Shown piece after piece: positions 34,886 to 43,787 of a stretch of DNA of 64,000 nucleotides. The position numbers and the translations under genes are program-made. The stretch spans positions 1 to 64,000 of the forward strand of contig NZ_NISX01000011.1 in assembly GCF_002591895.1 (NCBI RefSeq), in the 5' to 3' direction. The notes under the pieces were generated by a model, which had not been told where the DNA came from, did not search any database, and was given only the letters and a program-made list of their open reading frames with translations. This DNA is from Lacimicrobium alkaliphilum. GTDB taxonomy: Bacteria > Pseudomonadota > Gammaproteobacteria > Enterobacterales > Alteromonadaceae. How positions within the stretch are numbered: position 1 is the stretch's first letter; each line of letters begins with the position of its first letter.

Positions 34886-37528
34886 TTAGAACGCATCGTA
34901 AGAGAAACGCACCCCTATTGTACGGGGACGGCTGCTCACGACTTTCGGCGTAAACTGCTGTGTATCAATATACTGAGTACCGCGCTCGTCGGTAATGTTG
35001 TCGATATACAGCTCTGCGGTCCAGTCATTGGCTCTCACACCGAAAGCAATATTGGCTACGGCGTAGCTTCCCTGCACATAACGACCACCGGCAAAGGTAT
35101 TTCCCGACTCATCAGGATAATTTACACCTTCATAAACTGCCGCTTCCTGCTCAATCTCAAGACCACTTCCGGTGCCATAAATCAGCTGGGTAGCATCTTC
35201 CATCACATAGGCATCCATACTCATGCCCACCAGGCGATCGCCGGTGTAGTTGATGGCACCATTAACGTAACCTTCCCAGCCATTATCCAGCATGTAGAAA
35301 TAGCTGGCCTGCAGGTTACCGGAGAACTCAGCCGAAAACGGCAGTTTGCTTCCTTCGGGCGGTGCAATTCCCTGTAGCTCACGATTAATTTCGGTTAGCT
35401 CAGTATCCAGCCAGCTCATCGCCCCGCTTAATACGAGGCTATCTGTCGCGTACCACTGGAAATCCGCATCCAGACCGGTGATCTCGGCTGTACCCACATT
35501 GTCCGTAAACACCAGGAAGCTGATGTTAGTAGGGTCAAAGCGGGAGGTCTGCAGATCTGTAATCTCAGAATAATAGGCCGTGGCATTAATTCTTAAGGTC
35601 TGCTCGAGGAAATCCCCTTTCATACCCAGTTCATAATTATCCAGAGTATCTGTGGTGGAATAGACCGGAATACGAAAATCGGCAAAGGCACCTTCGGGTT
35701 TAGCCGCCGCACCGCCACCAACGCGGTTGGTCACCGGTGGGCGGAAACCTTCAGAATAGGTAGCAAACAGCAATACATCATCGTTGACTTTCCAGTCCAG
35801 TGACGCCTTATAGATCACATCATCGACGGTCAGGGTTCCGTTATCATCAAGCAGACTGACATCCAATTGCCCGTTGCTGATGGCTTCCTGAACCAAGGCA
35901 GGATCTTCACCCACTGCAATCAGTTCATCGGGATCCTGAGTCGCAAAGGCCTTGATCCGACGGCTGACATCAACGGTTGAGGTAGAGCCCTTATAGGTAT
36001 CATCAATCTCATACCAGCGCGCACCGAGGGTCAGAGTCAGCGTATCGGTCAGGTCATATTCACCCTGACCAAATACGGCAATCTGCTCTATGGTATGGGT
36101 AATATCGTTAACAAACCCCACTTCAGAGGGGAATGGCCCGCCATCACTATTGATCCCCTCATTCCCTGGCAGTGTGCGAGCCATGTCGGGGAACAAATCA
36201 GTATTAGGGATCTTAAACGAGCCGATAGTAGACAAGTCCTGATCATCATAGAAGACACCTGCCGTTATTCTCCAGCGGTTATCTGCTGACGTATTAAAGC
36301 GCAGCTCATGAGTTACCCGGCTGGTATCGGTCTCTTCCTTGTAGAATTTGGTAGGGTCAAGACATTCCTGCTCTTCCGCTGGCAAGCCGAAATATCGGCA
36401 CACGTAATAGGCAGAGAATAGGCCACCATTGGTATAGCCGGTATAGTCAATCAAAGAGCTTATCTCACGATCCAGATACCCCCCGGTATAGACCACTTCA
36501 AGTTGCTTCAGTCGGCCTTCCAGTGTCCAGGTGGTCAAACCAAATTCATCGTCATTGCTCTCAGGCTGAAAGCGGTTGGTTGAGCTTTCCCCTTCAAGGT
36601 TAGGGTCATATGAGAAGACCCCTTCGGTATTCAGCGTCTGCTGGGTGTGTTGCACCAGCAAGTTCCAATCCGGATTAATATGATAAGAAGCGCTGAAGCG
36701 GGCACCAGAGTAGATAGCATCATTAATGTTATCTTCTACCAGTGAATCATTGTTTGGCACCACAATTGGTGTATTGGCAGGATCGGCCAGTACACCACCG
36801 GAAATACGGCTGATCACCTCAGCACTACCACGATAACCGCCGTTGTCCGGATCGTTAAGAATATTGTCAATCCATCCGCCCTGGCGATCATTGTAAGCTG
36901 CAACCCTAAGCGCCAGATCATCGGTAGGCGTGATATTCAGATAAGCTTCCACCGAGTTACTCATCTCGCCACCTTTGGTGGAGCTGATACTGGTTTTGAA
37001 GCCTGCGGCAAACCCAGCATGGTCAGGCTTGTTGGTGATCATTCTGATGGTACCGGCCTGGGAGCTGGCACCGAACAGTGTACCTTGCGGCCCGGGTAAG
37101 ACCTCTACCCGCTGCATGTCAGTAGCATACACATCCAGATTACGCCCTTGCATAGACACCGGTTGCTCATCCAGATAGAAGGCTACGGAAGGCTGCAACG
37201 CCTGTACCGTAGACACGGAGATGTTGGTCTGGGTAGTGGCCGCACCACGAATATACACTTCGTTCTGGCCCGGCCCTGTCCCCTGAAAAACCACATTGGG
37301 CAGAAACTCAACGTATTCGTTGAAGTTATCCAGGCCGAGCTTTTCCAGCTGTTTGCCGTTCAGGGCGCTCATGGAAACAGGTACATCCTGGATAGACTCT
37401 GTTCGCTTAGTGGCGGTGACCTGAATGGTTTCGATTTTTCTTTGTTCGCTTTGCTCCTGCGCATTGGCCAGATGGCTCACAGCGAGAGCTGAAACAACGG
37501 CAATACTCAGTTTTTTACGATTAAACAT
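34886..37528 (-). CDS. TonB-dependent outer-membrane receptor
   Basis: A receptor of about 880 aa. The signal peptide MFNRKKLSIAVVSALAVSHL ends at ANAQ. A TonB-box-like start (KIETIQVTATKR) and plug domain (QDVPVSMSALNGKQLEKLGL, RVEVLPGPQGTLFGASSQAG) precede a 22-strand barrel ending in GVRFSYDAF. This plug type is common in receptors for sugars, aromatics or terpenoid-like substrates rather than classical siderophores; the ligand is unknown. I place the start at 37528, since the frame to 37657 lacks a signal peptide. It is divergent from a MarR regulator, with two palindromes between. Confidence 0.9.
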   Translation of the reverse strand: MFNRKKLSIAVVSALAVSHLANAQEQSEQRKIETIQVTATKRTESIQDVPVSMSALNGKQLEKLGLDNFNEYVEFLPNVVFQGTGPGQNEVYIRGAATTQTNISVSTVQALQPSVAFYLDEQPVSMQGRNLDVYATDMQRVEVLPGPQGTLFGASSQAGTIRMITNKPDHAGFAAGFKTSISSTKGGEMSNSVEAYLNITPTDDLALRVAAYNDRQGGWIDNILNDPDNGGYRGSAEVISRISGGVLADPANTPIVVPNNDSLVEDNINDAIYSGARFSASYHINPDWNLLVQHTQQTLNTEGVFSYDPNLEGESSTNRFQPESNDDEFGLTTWTLEGRLKQLEVVYTGGYLDREISSLIDYTGYTNGGLFSAYYVCRYFGLPAEEQECLDPTKFYKEETDTSRVTHELRFNTSADNRWRITAGVFYDDQDLSTIGSFKIPNTDLFPDMARTLPGNEGINSDGGPFPSEVGFVNDITHTIEQIAVFGQGEYDLTDTLTLTLGARWYEIDDTYKGSTSTVDVSRRIKAFATQDPDELIAVGEDPALVQEAISNGQLDVSLLDDNGTLTVDDVIYKASLDWKVNDDVLLFATYSEGFRPPVTNRVGGGAAAKPEGAFADFRIPVYSTTDTLDNYELGMKGDFLEQTLRINATAYYSEITDLQTSRFDPTNISFLVFTDNVGTAEITGLDADFQWYATDSLVLSGAMSWLDTELTEINRELQGIAPPEGSKLPFSAEFSGNLQASYFYMLDNGWEGYVNGAINYTGDRLVGMSMDAYVMEDATQLIYGTGSGLEIEQEAAVYEGVNYPDESGNTFAGGRYVQGSYAVANIAFGVRANDWTAELYIDNITDERGTQYIDTQQFTPKVVSSRPRTIGVRFSYDAF

Positions 37529-37598
37529 AATTAACTTTGTGTCCCTGAATTGGTTTGGTGAGTTGTTGTTCGATTTTAGTTGTGCACATATCATTTCT

Positions 37599-37615
37599 AC
37601 ACTAACTAATAGTGT
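37599..37615. promoter_or_regulatory. Palindrome upstream of the TonB receptor
   Basis: ACACTA (37599-37604) and TAGTGT (37610-37615) are perfect inverted repeats with a 5-bp centre, 71 bp before the receptor ATG. The spacing suits a dimeric regulator. It differs from the palindrome at 37783-37802. Confidence 0.4.
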
Positions 37616-37782
37616 TAAGCGATATGGGCCGAAAATCAAGTTAACCGGCCTGATCATCTACGATTATCGACAAATAGCGGCGTTATTCGCTGAAAAATCG
37701 ATTATTATGGGCAGTTTGACTTAATTTATCGAACCATAGTAACAGCATGGCTACAAACAGAGTGAAAAATAATTCACCTATA

Positions 37783-37802
37783 TTAATTCGTTGACGAACT
37801 AA
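37783..37802. promoter_or_regulatory. Candidate MarR operator
   Basis: A 20-bp palindrome, TTAATTCGT-TG-ACGAACTAA, with one mismatch in nine pairs. It lies about 90 bp upstream of the marR-type gene and about 255 bp upstream of the receptor gene. Size and symmetry fit MarR-family operators and autoregulation; this is inference. Confidence 0.5.
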
Positions 37803-37893
37803 TTTGATGCAGCTGCAGATAAAAAGCGCTTTTGTGGTATTTATTGAGATAATCGCAGAGGTCGACACACCCTGGGCAATGTTGGGAGAGAGA

Positions 37894-38370
37894 ATGCAAA
37901 AACACGATGAATTATTGATAGCACTGCGCAAAGTGATTCGGGCCATTGGCCTGCATTCAAAACAACTTGAGAAGCATGTGGATTTAACTGTGCCACAGTT
38001 GCTGATTATGGGTAATATTTCTGATGACAGTGGTCCCATGGTTAAAGAGCTGGCCAGTGATACCAACCTCAGTCCGGCCACAGTTACCAGCATTCTGGAC
38101 CGGCTGGAAAGCCGTGCACTGATCCTGCGCCAGCGCGACAGCAAAGACAAACGTAAGGTGGGGGTGTTTCTGACCGAAAAAGGCAAAACCGTTTACGCCA
38201 AGGCACCACAACCGCTGCAGGCCAGCTTCGTCAAACGCTTTGCAGAACTTGAAGACTGGGAGCAAAACCAGCTGGTATTTGCGGTGCAACGACTGGCATC
38301 AATGATGGACGCCAAGGATATCGACGCCTCACCACTTCTGGAAGTCAGTCAGATTATTCAGGGGGACTAA
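37894..38370 (+). CDS. MarR-family transcriptional regulator
   Basis: A winged helix-turn-helix regulator of about 158 aa. The recognition region is ELASDTNLSPATVTSILDRL, and the wing contains RQRDSKDKRKVGVFLTEKG. The N- and C-terminal helices form the dimer face. The ATG at 37894 is chosen for its GGGAGAGA ribosome site; an upstream TTG/ATG pair at 37804 has none and would run over the palindrome region. It probably controls itself and perhaps the divergent TonB receptor. Confidence 0.88.
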   Translation: MQKHDELLIALRKVIRAIGLHSKQLEKHVDLTVPQLLIMGNISDDSGPMVKELASDTNLSPATVTSILDRLESRALILRQRDSKDKRKVGVFLTEKGKTVYAKAPQPLQASFVKRFAELEDWEQNQLVFAVQRLASMMDAKDIDASPLLEVSQIIQGD

Positions 38371-38390
38371 GAACAACCTGACCGTGCCCA

Positions 38391-39001
38391 CCCGGTGAAA
38401 TCAGATTAACGCACAAAGACAATTAACCACAGAGGCACAGAGAGCACGGAGGTTTTAAGGGATTGGACCGCTAGCATCTCAGTGGTAAATATTGCTTTGG
38501 CGTAGCTGGTGAGAAAAAGCACTGAACCACGAAAGGCACGAAAGGCACGAACAGAAAAACAGAGCAGCCTCACGTTAATGTTCGTGCCTTTAGTGTAGTT
38601 CGTGGTTACAAGCAAAATGGCACTGGATTCCCGCTAACCGCTGCGGGAATGACCGCCTGTCATGCCCGAATGCCGTTGTCGGGCATCCAGCACCTTTGAT
38701 TTCACGGTGTAATTGATCAGTACATTGCTAGTTCAATGACTGCTGGGCATCCAGCAGCCTTTGGAAAAAACAATTAACCACAGAGATACTCAAACTGTAT
38801 TACTCTCTGTCCCCCCGCATCTTGGCGAGATCACCCTGTTTTTTTGTTTGATCTCGCTGAGGCGCAAAGACGCGGAGGTTTGAAGATGTTTTTCTGCTGC
38901 CGTCTTCGTGCTCTTCGCGCCCTTCGTGGTTAAAATTATCCGTCTTACTTTGCAAGCTCAGCGAGAACAGTGTTCCCGGACCAGTTGAAAAAGCTAAAAC
39001 G
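38391..39001. repeat. Repeat-rich intergenic segment, left copy
   Basis: About 730 bp separate the MarR and antiporter genes, and I see no gene in them. Three blocks recur in the same order and orientation at 41739-42147. They are a 21-bp exact match (38391-38411), a 37-bp block with one mismatch (38598-38634) and a block of about 180 bp with scattered changes (38821-39001). Between them lie ACCACAGAG-type and GGCACGAA-type repeats and short palindromes (GGAATTCC-like and CGGGCAT). Open frames here are chance products of the repeats. Confidence 0.8.
38525..38607. repeat. Long imperfect hairpin of GGCACGAA repeats
   Basis: Twenty-eight-base arms (38525-38552 and 38580-38607), with about five mismatches, flank a 27-base centre. 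The left arm contains two direct copies of AAAGGCACGA. It lies inside the left repeat segment and resembles palindromic intergenic repeats of marine gammaproteobacteria. Confidence 0.7.
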
Positions 39002-39117
39002 AGTAGGTCAGCAATGTTCATGGACAGAAACTATACAAACTGCAATATTGATCTGTCACAATACCTGCGTTTCGGGTTGTACTAAGCTGGTCGTGTTCAA
39101 AAACGGTGGAGCAAACG

Positions 39118-40797
39118 ATGCTTGAACTGATTCGGGAGAATCCTTTCTACGAACTCACTGCCTTGTTAGCGCTAGCCGCCCTGATTGGCGTTATCGGTCA
39201 GTTGCTGCGTCAGCCTATGATCGTCGGTTTTATTGCCGTTGGTGTACTGGCCGGTCCGTCTGTTCTGGATATCGTACACAGTGCTGACAGCATTGCTTTA
39301 CTGGCAGAACTGGCCATTGCAGTGCTGCTGTTTCTTGTTGGCCTTAAACTGGATCTGAAACTGATAAGAACCCTGGGGCCTGTTGCCTTAGCCACCGGTT
39401 TAGGACAGGTAGCCTTTACTTCTGCAATTGGCTTTGGCATCGGCCTGGCTGTGGGCCTGGATACAATCACCTCAGCCTATGTAGCCGTTGCTCTCACCTT
39501 CTCCAGTACCATTATTATTGTCAAACTGCTGTCCGACAAAAAAGAAGTGGACTCCCTGCATGGTCAGATAGCCATTGGTTTTCTGATTGTTCAGGATCTT
39601 GTCGTGGTAGTCGCTATGATTACCTTATCGGCAATCGGCGTTGGCGGGACCGGGGATCCAGATGGGAGTGAGCATCTGCTGCGTATCGCTGGCGGTGGAC
39701 TGCTTATGCTCGCTTTGGTACTGGTGTTTGCCCGGTTCCTGGCTACACCGCTGCTTAAGCGTATCGCCAAAAACACCGAATTACTGTTGGTATTCTCTAT
39801 CGCTCTGGCAGCGATGCTGGCCGCCTTAGGACATGGTCTGGGTTTCAGTATGGAACTGGGCGGTCTGCTCGCAGGTGTGGCGCTGGCCTCCACCCCTTAC
39901 CGTGAATCCATAGTTTCACGGCTGTCGTCACTAAGGGATTTTCTGTTGCTGTTTTTCTTTATTTCTCTGGGTACACAACTGGATCTCTCTTTACTTGGTG
40001 AGCAACTGATGCCGGCTCTGGTGTTCTCCCTCTTTGTACTGATAGGAAACCCGTTGATTGTGGTGATCATCATGGGCTCGATGGGCTACCGCAAGCGTAC
40101 GGGCTTTCTGGCCGGACTGACCGTTGCACAGATCAGTGAGTTCTCCCTGATCTTTGTTGCCATGGGCGTAACTATCGGCCACCTGACCAATGAGGTACTC
40201 GGACTGGTGACGCTGGTGGGTCTGATAACCATCGCCCTGTCGGTCTATATGATCACCTACTCCCACTCTCTGTATCTTAAACTGGAAAAGTGGCTGACAC
40301 CCTTTGAGCGCCAGAATCCATACCGGGAATCTCAACCTGCACAAAACACCCAGCGTAAAAGCTATGACGCCATTATTTACGGTCTCGGCAGATTTGGCAG
40401 CGAGATCGCGGAAACTCTGTCTGAGCAAGGCTATAGTTTGGCTGTGGTGGACTTTAATCCTGATGTGGTGCAGAAGTGGAACAAACGTGGTATTGAAGCC
40501 TTTTATGGTGATGCCTGCGATCCTGACTTTATAGAGCATCTACCTCTGAATCACACCCAATGGATTATCTCCACCCTGCCCCGCCATGAGACAGGTCTGA
40601 CTCACGAAGATCCAAGCCGCTCCCTGATTAGTGCAATCCGCCATCATGGCTTTAAGGGTAAAATTGCGCTGGCCAGTTACTATCCGGGAGAAAGACAACA
40701 ATTACATGATTTGGGTGTCGATCTGGTGTTGATGCCCTTTAAAGATGCGGCGGCTCAGGCGGCAAATATCCTGACCCAAAAAAGTGAGAAAGATTAA
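39118..40797 (+). CDS. Kef-type cation:proton antiporter with TrkA-N domain
   Basis: A protein of about 559 aa of the CPA2 family. About twelve helices (LIGVIGQLLRQPMIVGFIAV, LLFLVGLKLDL, FLIVQDLVVVV) come before a cytosolic NAD-binding TrkA-N domain beginning at AIIYGLGRFGSEIAETL (about 420 onward). It probably exports potassium or sodium in exchange for protons. I prefer the ATG at 39118, with GGTGGAG seven bases upstream, over the GTG at 39106. The tandem stress-protein gene follows after 9 bp with its own AAGGAGAGG site, so the two are one operon. Confidence 0.9.
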   Translation: MLELIRENPFYELTALLALAALIGVIGQLLRQPMIVGFIAVGVLAGPSVLDIVHSADSIALLAELAIAVLLFLVGLKLDLKLIRTLGPVALATGLGQVAFTSAIGFGIGLAVGLDTITSAYVAVALTFSSTIIIVKLLSDKKEVDSLHGQIAIGFLIVQDLVVVVAMITLSAIGVGGTGDPDGSEHLLRIAGGGLLMLALVLVFARFLATPLLKRIAKNTELLLVFSIALAAMLAALGHGLGFSMELGGLLAGVALASTPYRESIVSRLSSLRDFLLLFFFISLGTQLDLSLLGEQLMPALVFSLFVLIGNPLIVVIIMGSMGYRKRTGFLAGLTVAQISEFSLIFVAMGVTIGHLTNEVLGLVTLVGLITIALSVYMITYSHSLYLKLEKWLTPFERQNPYRESQPAQNTQRKSYDAIIYGLGRFGSEIAETLSEQGYSLAVVDFNPDVVQKWNKRGIEAFYGDACDPDFIEHLPLNHTQWIISTLPRHETGLTHEDPSRSLISAIRHHGFKGKIALASYYPGERQQLHDLGVDLVLMPFKDAAAQAANILTQKSEKD

Positions 40798-40806
40798 GGA
40801 GAGGTT

Positions 40807-41757
40807 ATGGAAGAAATTGCACATATATTGTTCTTGTCCAGACCAGATCTGAATCAGGATATGAGCCTGCGCCAGTTGCGTCAGCTTTGTCAGAAAAGCG
40901 GTGCACAGCTGACTTTGCTCGAAGTGCTGGAACCCGTTTCCCAGAATCTTTTTATGTCTGAAAAAGTCCTGGCGAGTCAGCTTGAGTCTAAATTAATTGA
41001 ACATGCGGAAACCAACCTTAAGCTGATTGCGGAAGACTTTATACAGGCAGGAGTAAAAACGGATACCGTCGTTGTCAAAGGCAAGCCAGTAATTGAAGTC
41101 CTGCGCCAGGTTAATGAACTATCTGTGGATCTGTTGATGCTCAATGCAGAAAGCGAAAGTAACCTCAAGCAACGCATCTTTGGCAGTACAGCTTTACATC
41201 TGATTCGCAAATGCCCCTGCCCGGTCTGGGCAATAAAGAGCACCTGTTACTACCCGATGCGTAATATTATGGGCGCCGTCGATCTTAACCCTGACGACGA
41301 TGATCGTCAGCGCTCAAATTTGAATCCTGATATTGCCAGAACTACAGTGATGTTGGCTGATTTACTCGGTACCCCGGCTCATCTGGTGCAAGCCTGGAAA
41401 CTGGACAATGAAGCTCACCTTCAGACGCGCGGAGGGCTGGATGACAGAACCCTTGAACGCCTGCACCGGGATATGCAGCGACACTATGAGTCGAGAATGG
41501 CAAATTTCTGCACAAATGTTTTATCAGAGCAGCAAACAAAGATTAAAACCCATGTAGTGCACGGTACCCCTGCCCATGTGGTGGCCCAACAGACAGATTA
41601 CCACAATATTGATTTACTGGTGATGGGTACCCTCAGCCGCCAGGGTATTCTTGGCATGTTAATTGGCAACACTGCCGAGGACATCCTCAACAGTGTGGAT
41701 TGCTCAGTACTGGCATTAAAACCACCAGGCTTTGTCTGCCCGGTGAAATCAGATTAA
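40807..41757 (+). CDS. Tandem universal stress protein
   Basis: A 316-aa cytoplasmic protein with two Usp domains (about 1-143 and 155-308). The second keeps the ATP-binding signature (VMGTLSRQGILGMLIGNTAE); the first is altered (LNAESESNLKQRIFGSTA) and may not bind ATP. It resembles UspE-type proteins. It is co-transcribed with the antiporter and may sense energy or ion stress for it. The last codons and the stop lie in a 21-bp sequence that is repeated upstream of the operon at 38391. Confidence 0.9.
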   Translation: MEEIAHILFLSRPDLNQDMSLRQLRQLCQKSGAQLTLLEVLEPVSQNLFMSEKVLASQLESKLIEHAETNLKLIAEDFIQAGVKTDTVVVKGKPVIEVLRQVNELSVDLLMLNAESESNLKQRIFGSTALHLIRKCPCPVWAIKSTCYYPMRNIMGAVDLNPDDDDRQRSNLNPDIARTTVMLADLLGTPAHLVQAWKLDNEAHLQTRGGLDDRTLERLHRDMQRHYESRMANFCTNVLSEQQTKIKTHVVHGTPAHVVAQQTDYHNIDLLVMGTLSRQGILGMLIGNTAEDILNSVDCSVLALKPPGFVCPVKSD

Positions 41758-42147
41758 CGACAATTTACCGCTGAGCCGCAAAGAACGCAGAGAATACAAA
41801 CCGTTAAAACCTCCGTGCCCTCTGCGTCTCTGTGGTGAAAAGTGGCTTTTCCTGTGCTGTGTGGTTCGTGGTTACAGGCAAAATGGCACTGGATTCCCGC
41901 CAATAACTGCGGGACTGGCGTCGTTAGCCCAATAAATTGGGCCCTACATAGCTCCGCGCCTTGGCGAGATCACCCTGTTTTTTGTTTGATCTCGCTGAGG
42001 CGCAAAAACGCGGAGCTTTGAAGATGTTCTTCTGCTGCCGTCTTCGTGCTCTTCGCGTCCTTCGTGGTTAAAATTGTCCGTCTTACTTTGCGAACTCTGC
42101 GCCTCAGCGAGATCAGCATTCCCGGACTAGCTAAAAAAACTAAAGCG
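41739..42147. repeat. Repeat-rich intergenic segment, right copy
   Basis: The 369-bp gap between convergent genes holds no gene. Its blocks at 41739-41759, 41864-41900 and 41960-42147 match the left copy in order and orientation. The first block includes the end of the stress-protein gene. The last reaches into the 3' end of the oxidase subunit IV gene, so repeat sequence encodes both C-termini. Confidence 0.8.
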
Positions 42148-42447
42148 GGTAAACAGGGTATATTCAGACTCTGCCACCATCAATGCGGTAAACACCAGCA
42201 AACACAAGGGCGGAATCAGAATGGCGCAGATCAGTGCCATGCGCTCCCACATCATATGCATAAAAATGGCGATAATCAGCCCGGCCTTGAGAAACATAAA
42301 AATCAGGATCAAAGACCAGCGCAGCAGCCCTTCAAGCTGAATATAGTCCACCATATAAGACAGGGCACTTAAAATAAACAGCAATACCCACACCTTCAGA
42401 TAGAGGCTGATGGGATGCTGCTGCCCTTCAGAAGTTGATGTACTCAT
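42127..42447 (-). CDS. Cytochrome c oxidase subunit IV family protein
   Basis: A 106-aa inner-membrane protein with three hydrophobic helices (LKVWVLLFILSALSYMV, LILIFMFLKAGLIIAIFMHM and ALICAILIPPLCLLVFTALM). This is the pattern of the prokaryotic subunit IV family (CtaF/CyoD-like). It stabilises the oxidase and is not catalytic. It is the last gene of the leftward oxidase operon, 9 bp after the second subunit III gene. Its final codons lie within the repeat segment. Confidence 0.86.
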   Translation of the reverse strand: MSTSTSEGQQHPISLYLKVWVLLFILSALSYMVDYIQLEGLLRWSLILIFMFLKAGLIIAIFMHMMWERMALICAILIPPLCLLVFTALMVAESEYTLFTRFSFFS

Positions 42448-42456
42448 AACGCTCTC

Positions 42457-43131
42457 CTACCACAAGTAAAAGAATGCAAAAATAAACACCCAGACCAGAT
42501 CCACAAAGTGCCAGTAGAGGCCGGTGATCTCGACGATTTCATAACCTTTTTTCTCGTAATGACCACGCAGCACTTTGATCGCCACGATGGTCAGGTAAAT
42601 CACACCGATGGACACATGCAGGCCGTGAAAACCTGTGACCATAAAAAATACCGCACCAAACTGCGCCGCCCCCCAGGGGTTCTCCCAGGGACGAACGCCA
42701 TCTTCGATCAGCTTGGTCCACTCGAACGCCTGCATACCCACAAAGGTCAAGCCCAGGAAGGCCGTCAGTAACATCAGCCAGGCGGCTTTGTGGCGGTTTT
42801 TGCGATAACCGTAATTCACCGCCATGGCCATGGTGCCGCTGCTGGTAATAAGGATAAAGGTCATAATGGCGATCAGTACCAGCGGAATAGACTGACCGGC
42901 GATGGTAAGGGCGAAAACATCGGTGGCAGGTGGCCAGGGATCGACGGCGGAAATCCGCACAACCATATAACCGATAAGAAAACAGCCAAATACAAAAGTA
43001 TCACTGAGCAGGAAGATCCACATCATGGCCTTGCCCCAGGGCACCTGAAAGGCTTCTTTGTCTGCCGACCAGTCCTGTACAAATCCGCTCAGGCCCTGGG
43101 CTTTGGAAGAGGTTTGTGTTGTCATAGTCAT
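42457..43131 (-). CDS. Cytochrome c oxidase subunit III (copy 2)
   Basis: A polytopic heme-copper oxidase subunit III of about 224 aa. Typical segments are WGKAMMWIFLLSDTFVFGCF, GMQAFEWTKLI, FGAVFFMVTGFHGLHVSIG and the C-terminal GLYWHFVDLVWVFIFAFFYL. I use the ATG at 43131, which overlaps the upstream stop as ATGA; the frame to 43146 lacks a ribosome site. It is the closer match of the two subunit III genes to the classical form. Confidence 0.91.
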   Translation of the reverse strand: MTMTTQTSSKAQGLSGFVQDWSADKEAFQVPWGKAMMWIFLLSDTFVFGCFLIGYMVVRISAVDPWPPATDVFALTIAGQSIPLVLIAIMTFILITSSGTMAMAVNYGYRKNRHKAAWLMLLTAFLGLTFVGMQAFEWTKLIEDGVRPWENPWGAAQFGAVFFMVTGFHGLHVSIGVIYLTIVAIKVLRGHYEKKGYEIVEITGLYWHFVDLVWVFIFAFFYLW

Positions 43132-43787
43132 TGTCCCAATCCACAAAATGCGGCAATCGCATCGTAAGTTTCCGGCTTACTGACCAACAGCGCAAACAAC
43201 AGCGCCCACAACACAAGTAAATAGTGCCAGTAGGTGGCACACAGCCCCACCAGCGACCCGTTACCGGCCTTTTTAAGGCTAAACAATGCCATCGCCCAGG
43301 CAATCATGCCACCGAGTAAATGGGCGATATGCAGGCCGGTGAATAAATAGAAAAAACTCAGTGCCGGGCTATGATTAACGAAAAATCCCTGAGCCTGAAG
43401 CTGTTGCCAGAAAACCAATTGCCCACCGATAAACGCCGCCGCAAACAAGCCACCGATAAGAATCCCCACCTGCACACTTTTTGCGTTGTTGTGATTCACC
43501 GCCCGGCTTGCCCAGTGAAAACAAAGACTGCTTAAGATTAAATAGAGGGTATTCAGCCACAGCTGCCCCTTATAGAAGAGCGGCTGCCCGGGCTCTTCGG
43601 CAAGAGGTCGCCAGTCCTGATACTGTGAGCGCATAAGAAAGGCCACAAAGAACAGAAAGAACAATACAGAAATCACCGATAACAGCACTTTCACCGCAGA
43701 CTTCTTAACCCGATCAGGACTTTTCTGCTGGATCTCATTCTTGCCCTCCAGCCAGGGCTTTTCCGTCAGGGTCTGAAAAATACTCAT
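43128..43787 (-). CDS. Cytochrome c oxidase subunit III-like protein (copy 1)
   Basis: A 219-aa membrane protein of the subunit III superfamily, diverged from its neighbour. It has an N-terminal cytosolic tail of about 30 residues, then helices including VQVGILIGGLFAAAFIGGQL, ALSFFYLFTGLHIAHLLGGM and TYWHYLLVLWALLFALLVS. The GLHIAH and YWHY motifs place it in the family. It overlaps subunit I by 4 bp and the next subunit III gene by 4 bp. Two subunit III genes in one operon are known from some caa3-type clusters. Confidence 0.86.
   Translation of the reverse strand: MSIFQTLTEKPWLEGKNEIQQKSPDRVKKSAVKVLLSVISVLFFLFFVAFLMRSQYQDWRPLAEEPGQPLFYKGQLWLNTLYLILSSLCFHWASRAVNHNNAKSVQVGILIGGLFAAAFIGGQLVFWQQLQAQGFFVNHSPALSFFYLFTGLHIAHLLGGMIAWAMALFSLKKAGNGSLVGLCATYWHYLLVLWALLFALLVSKPETYDAIAAFCGLGQ

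Noticed and set aside
38406-39021. Short open frames upstream of the antiporter gene
   Set aside because: They consist of intergenic repeat sequence that is also found near 41.8-42.1 kb, and their translations are low-complexity products of those repeats.
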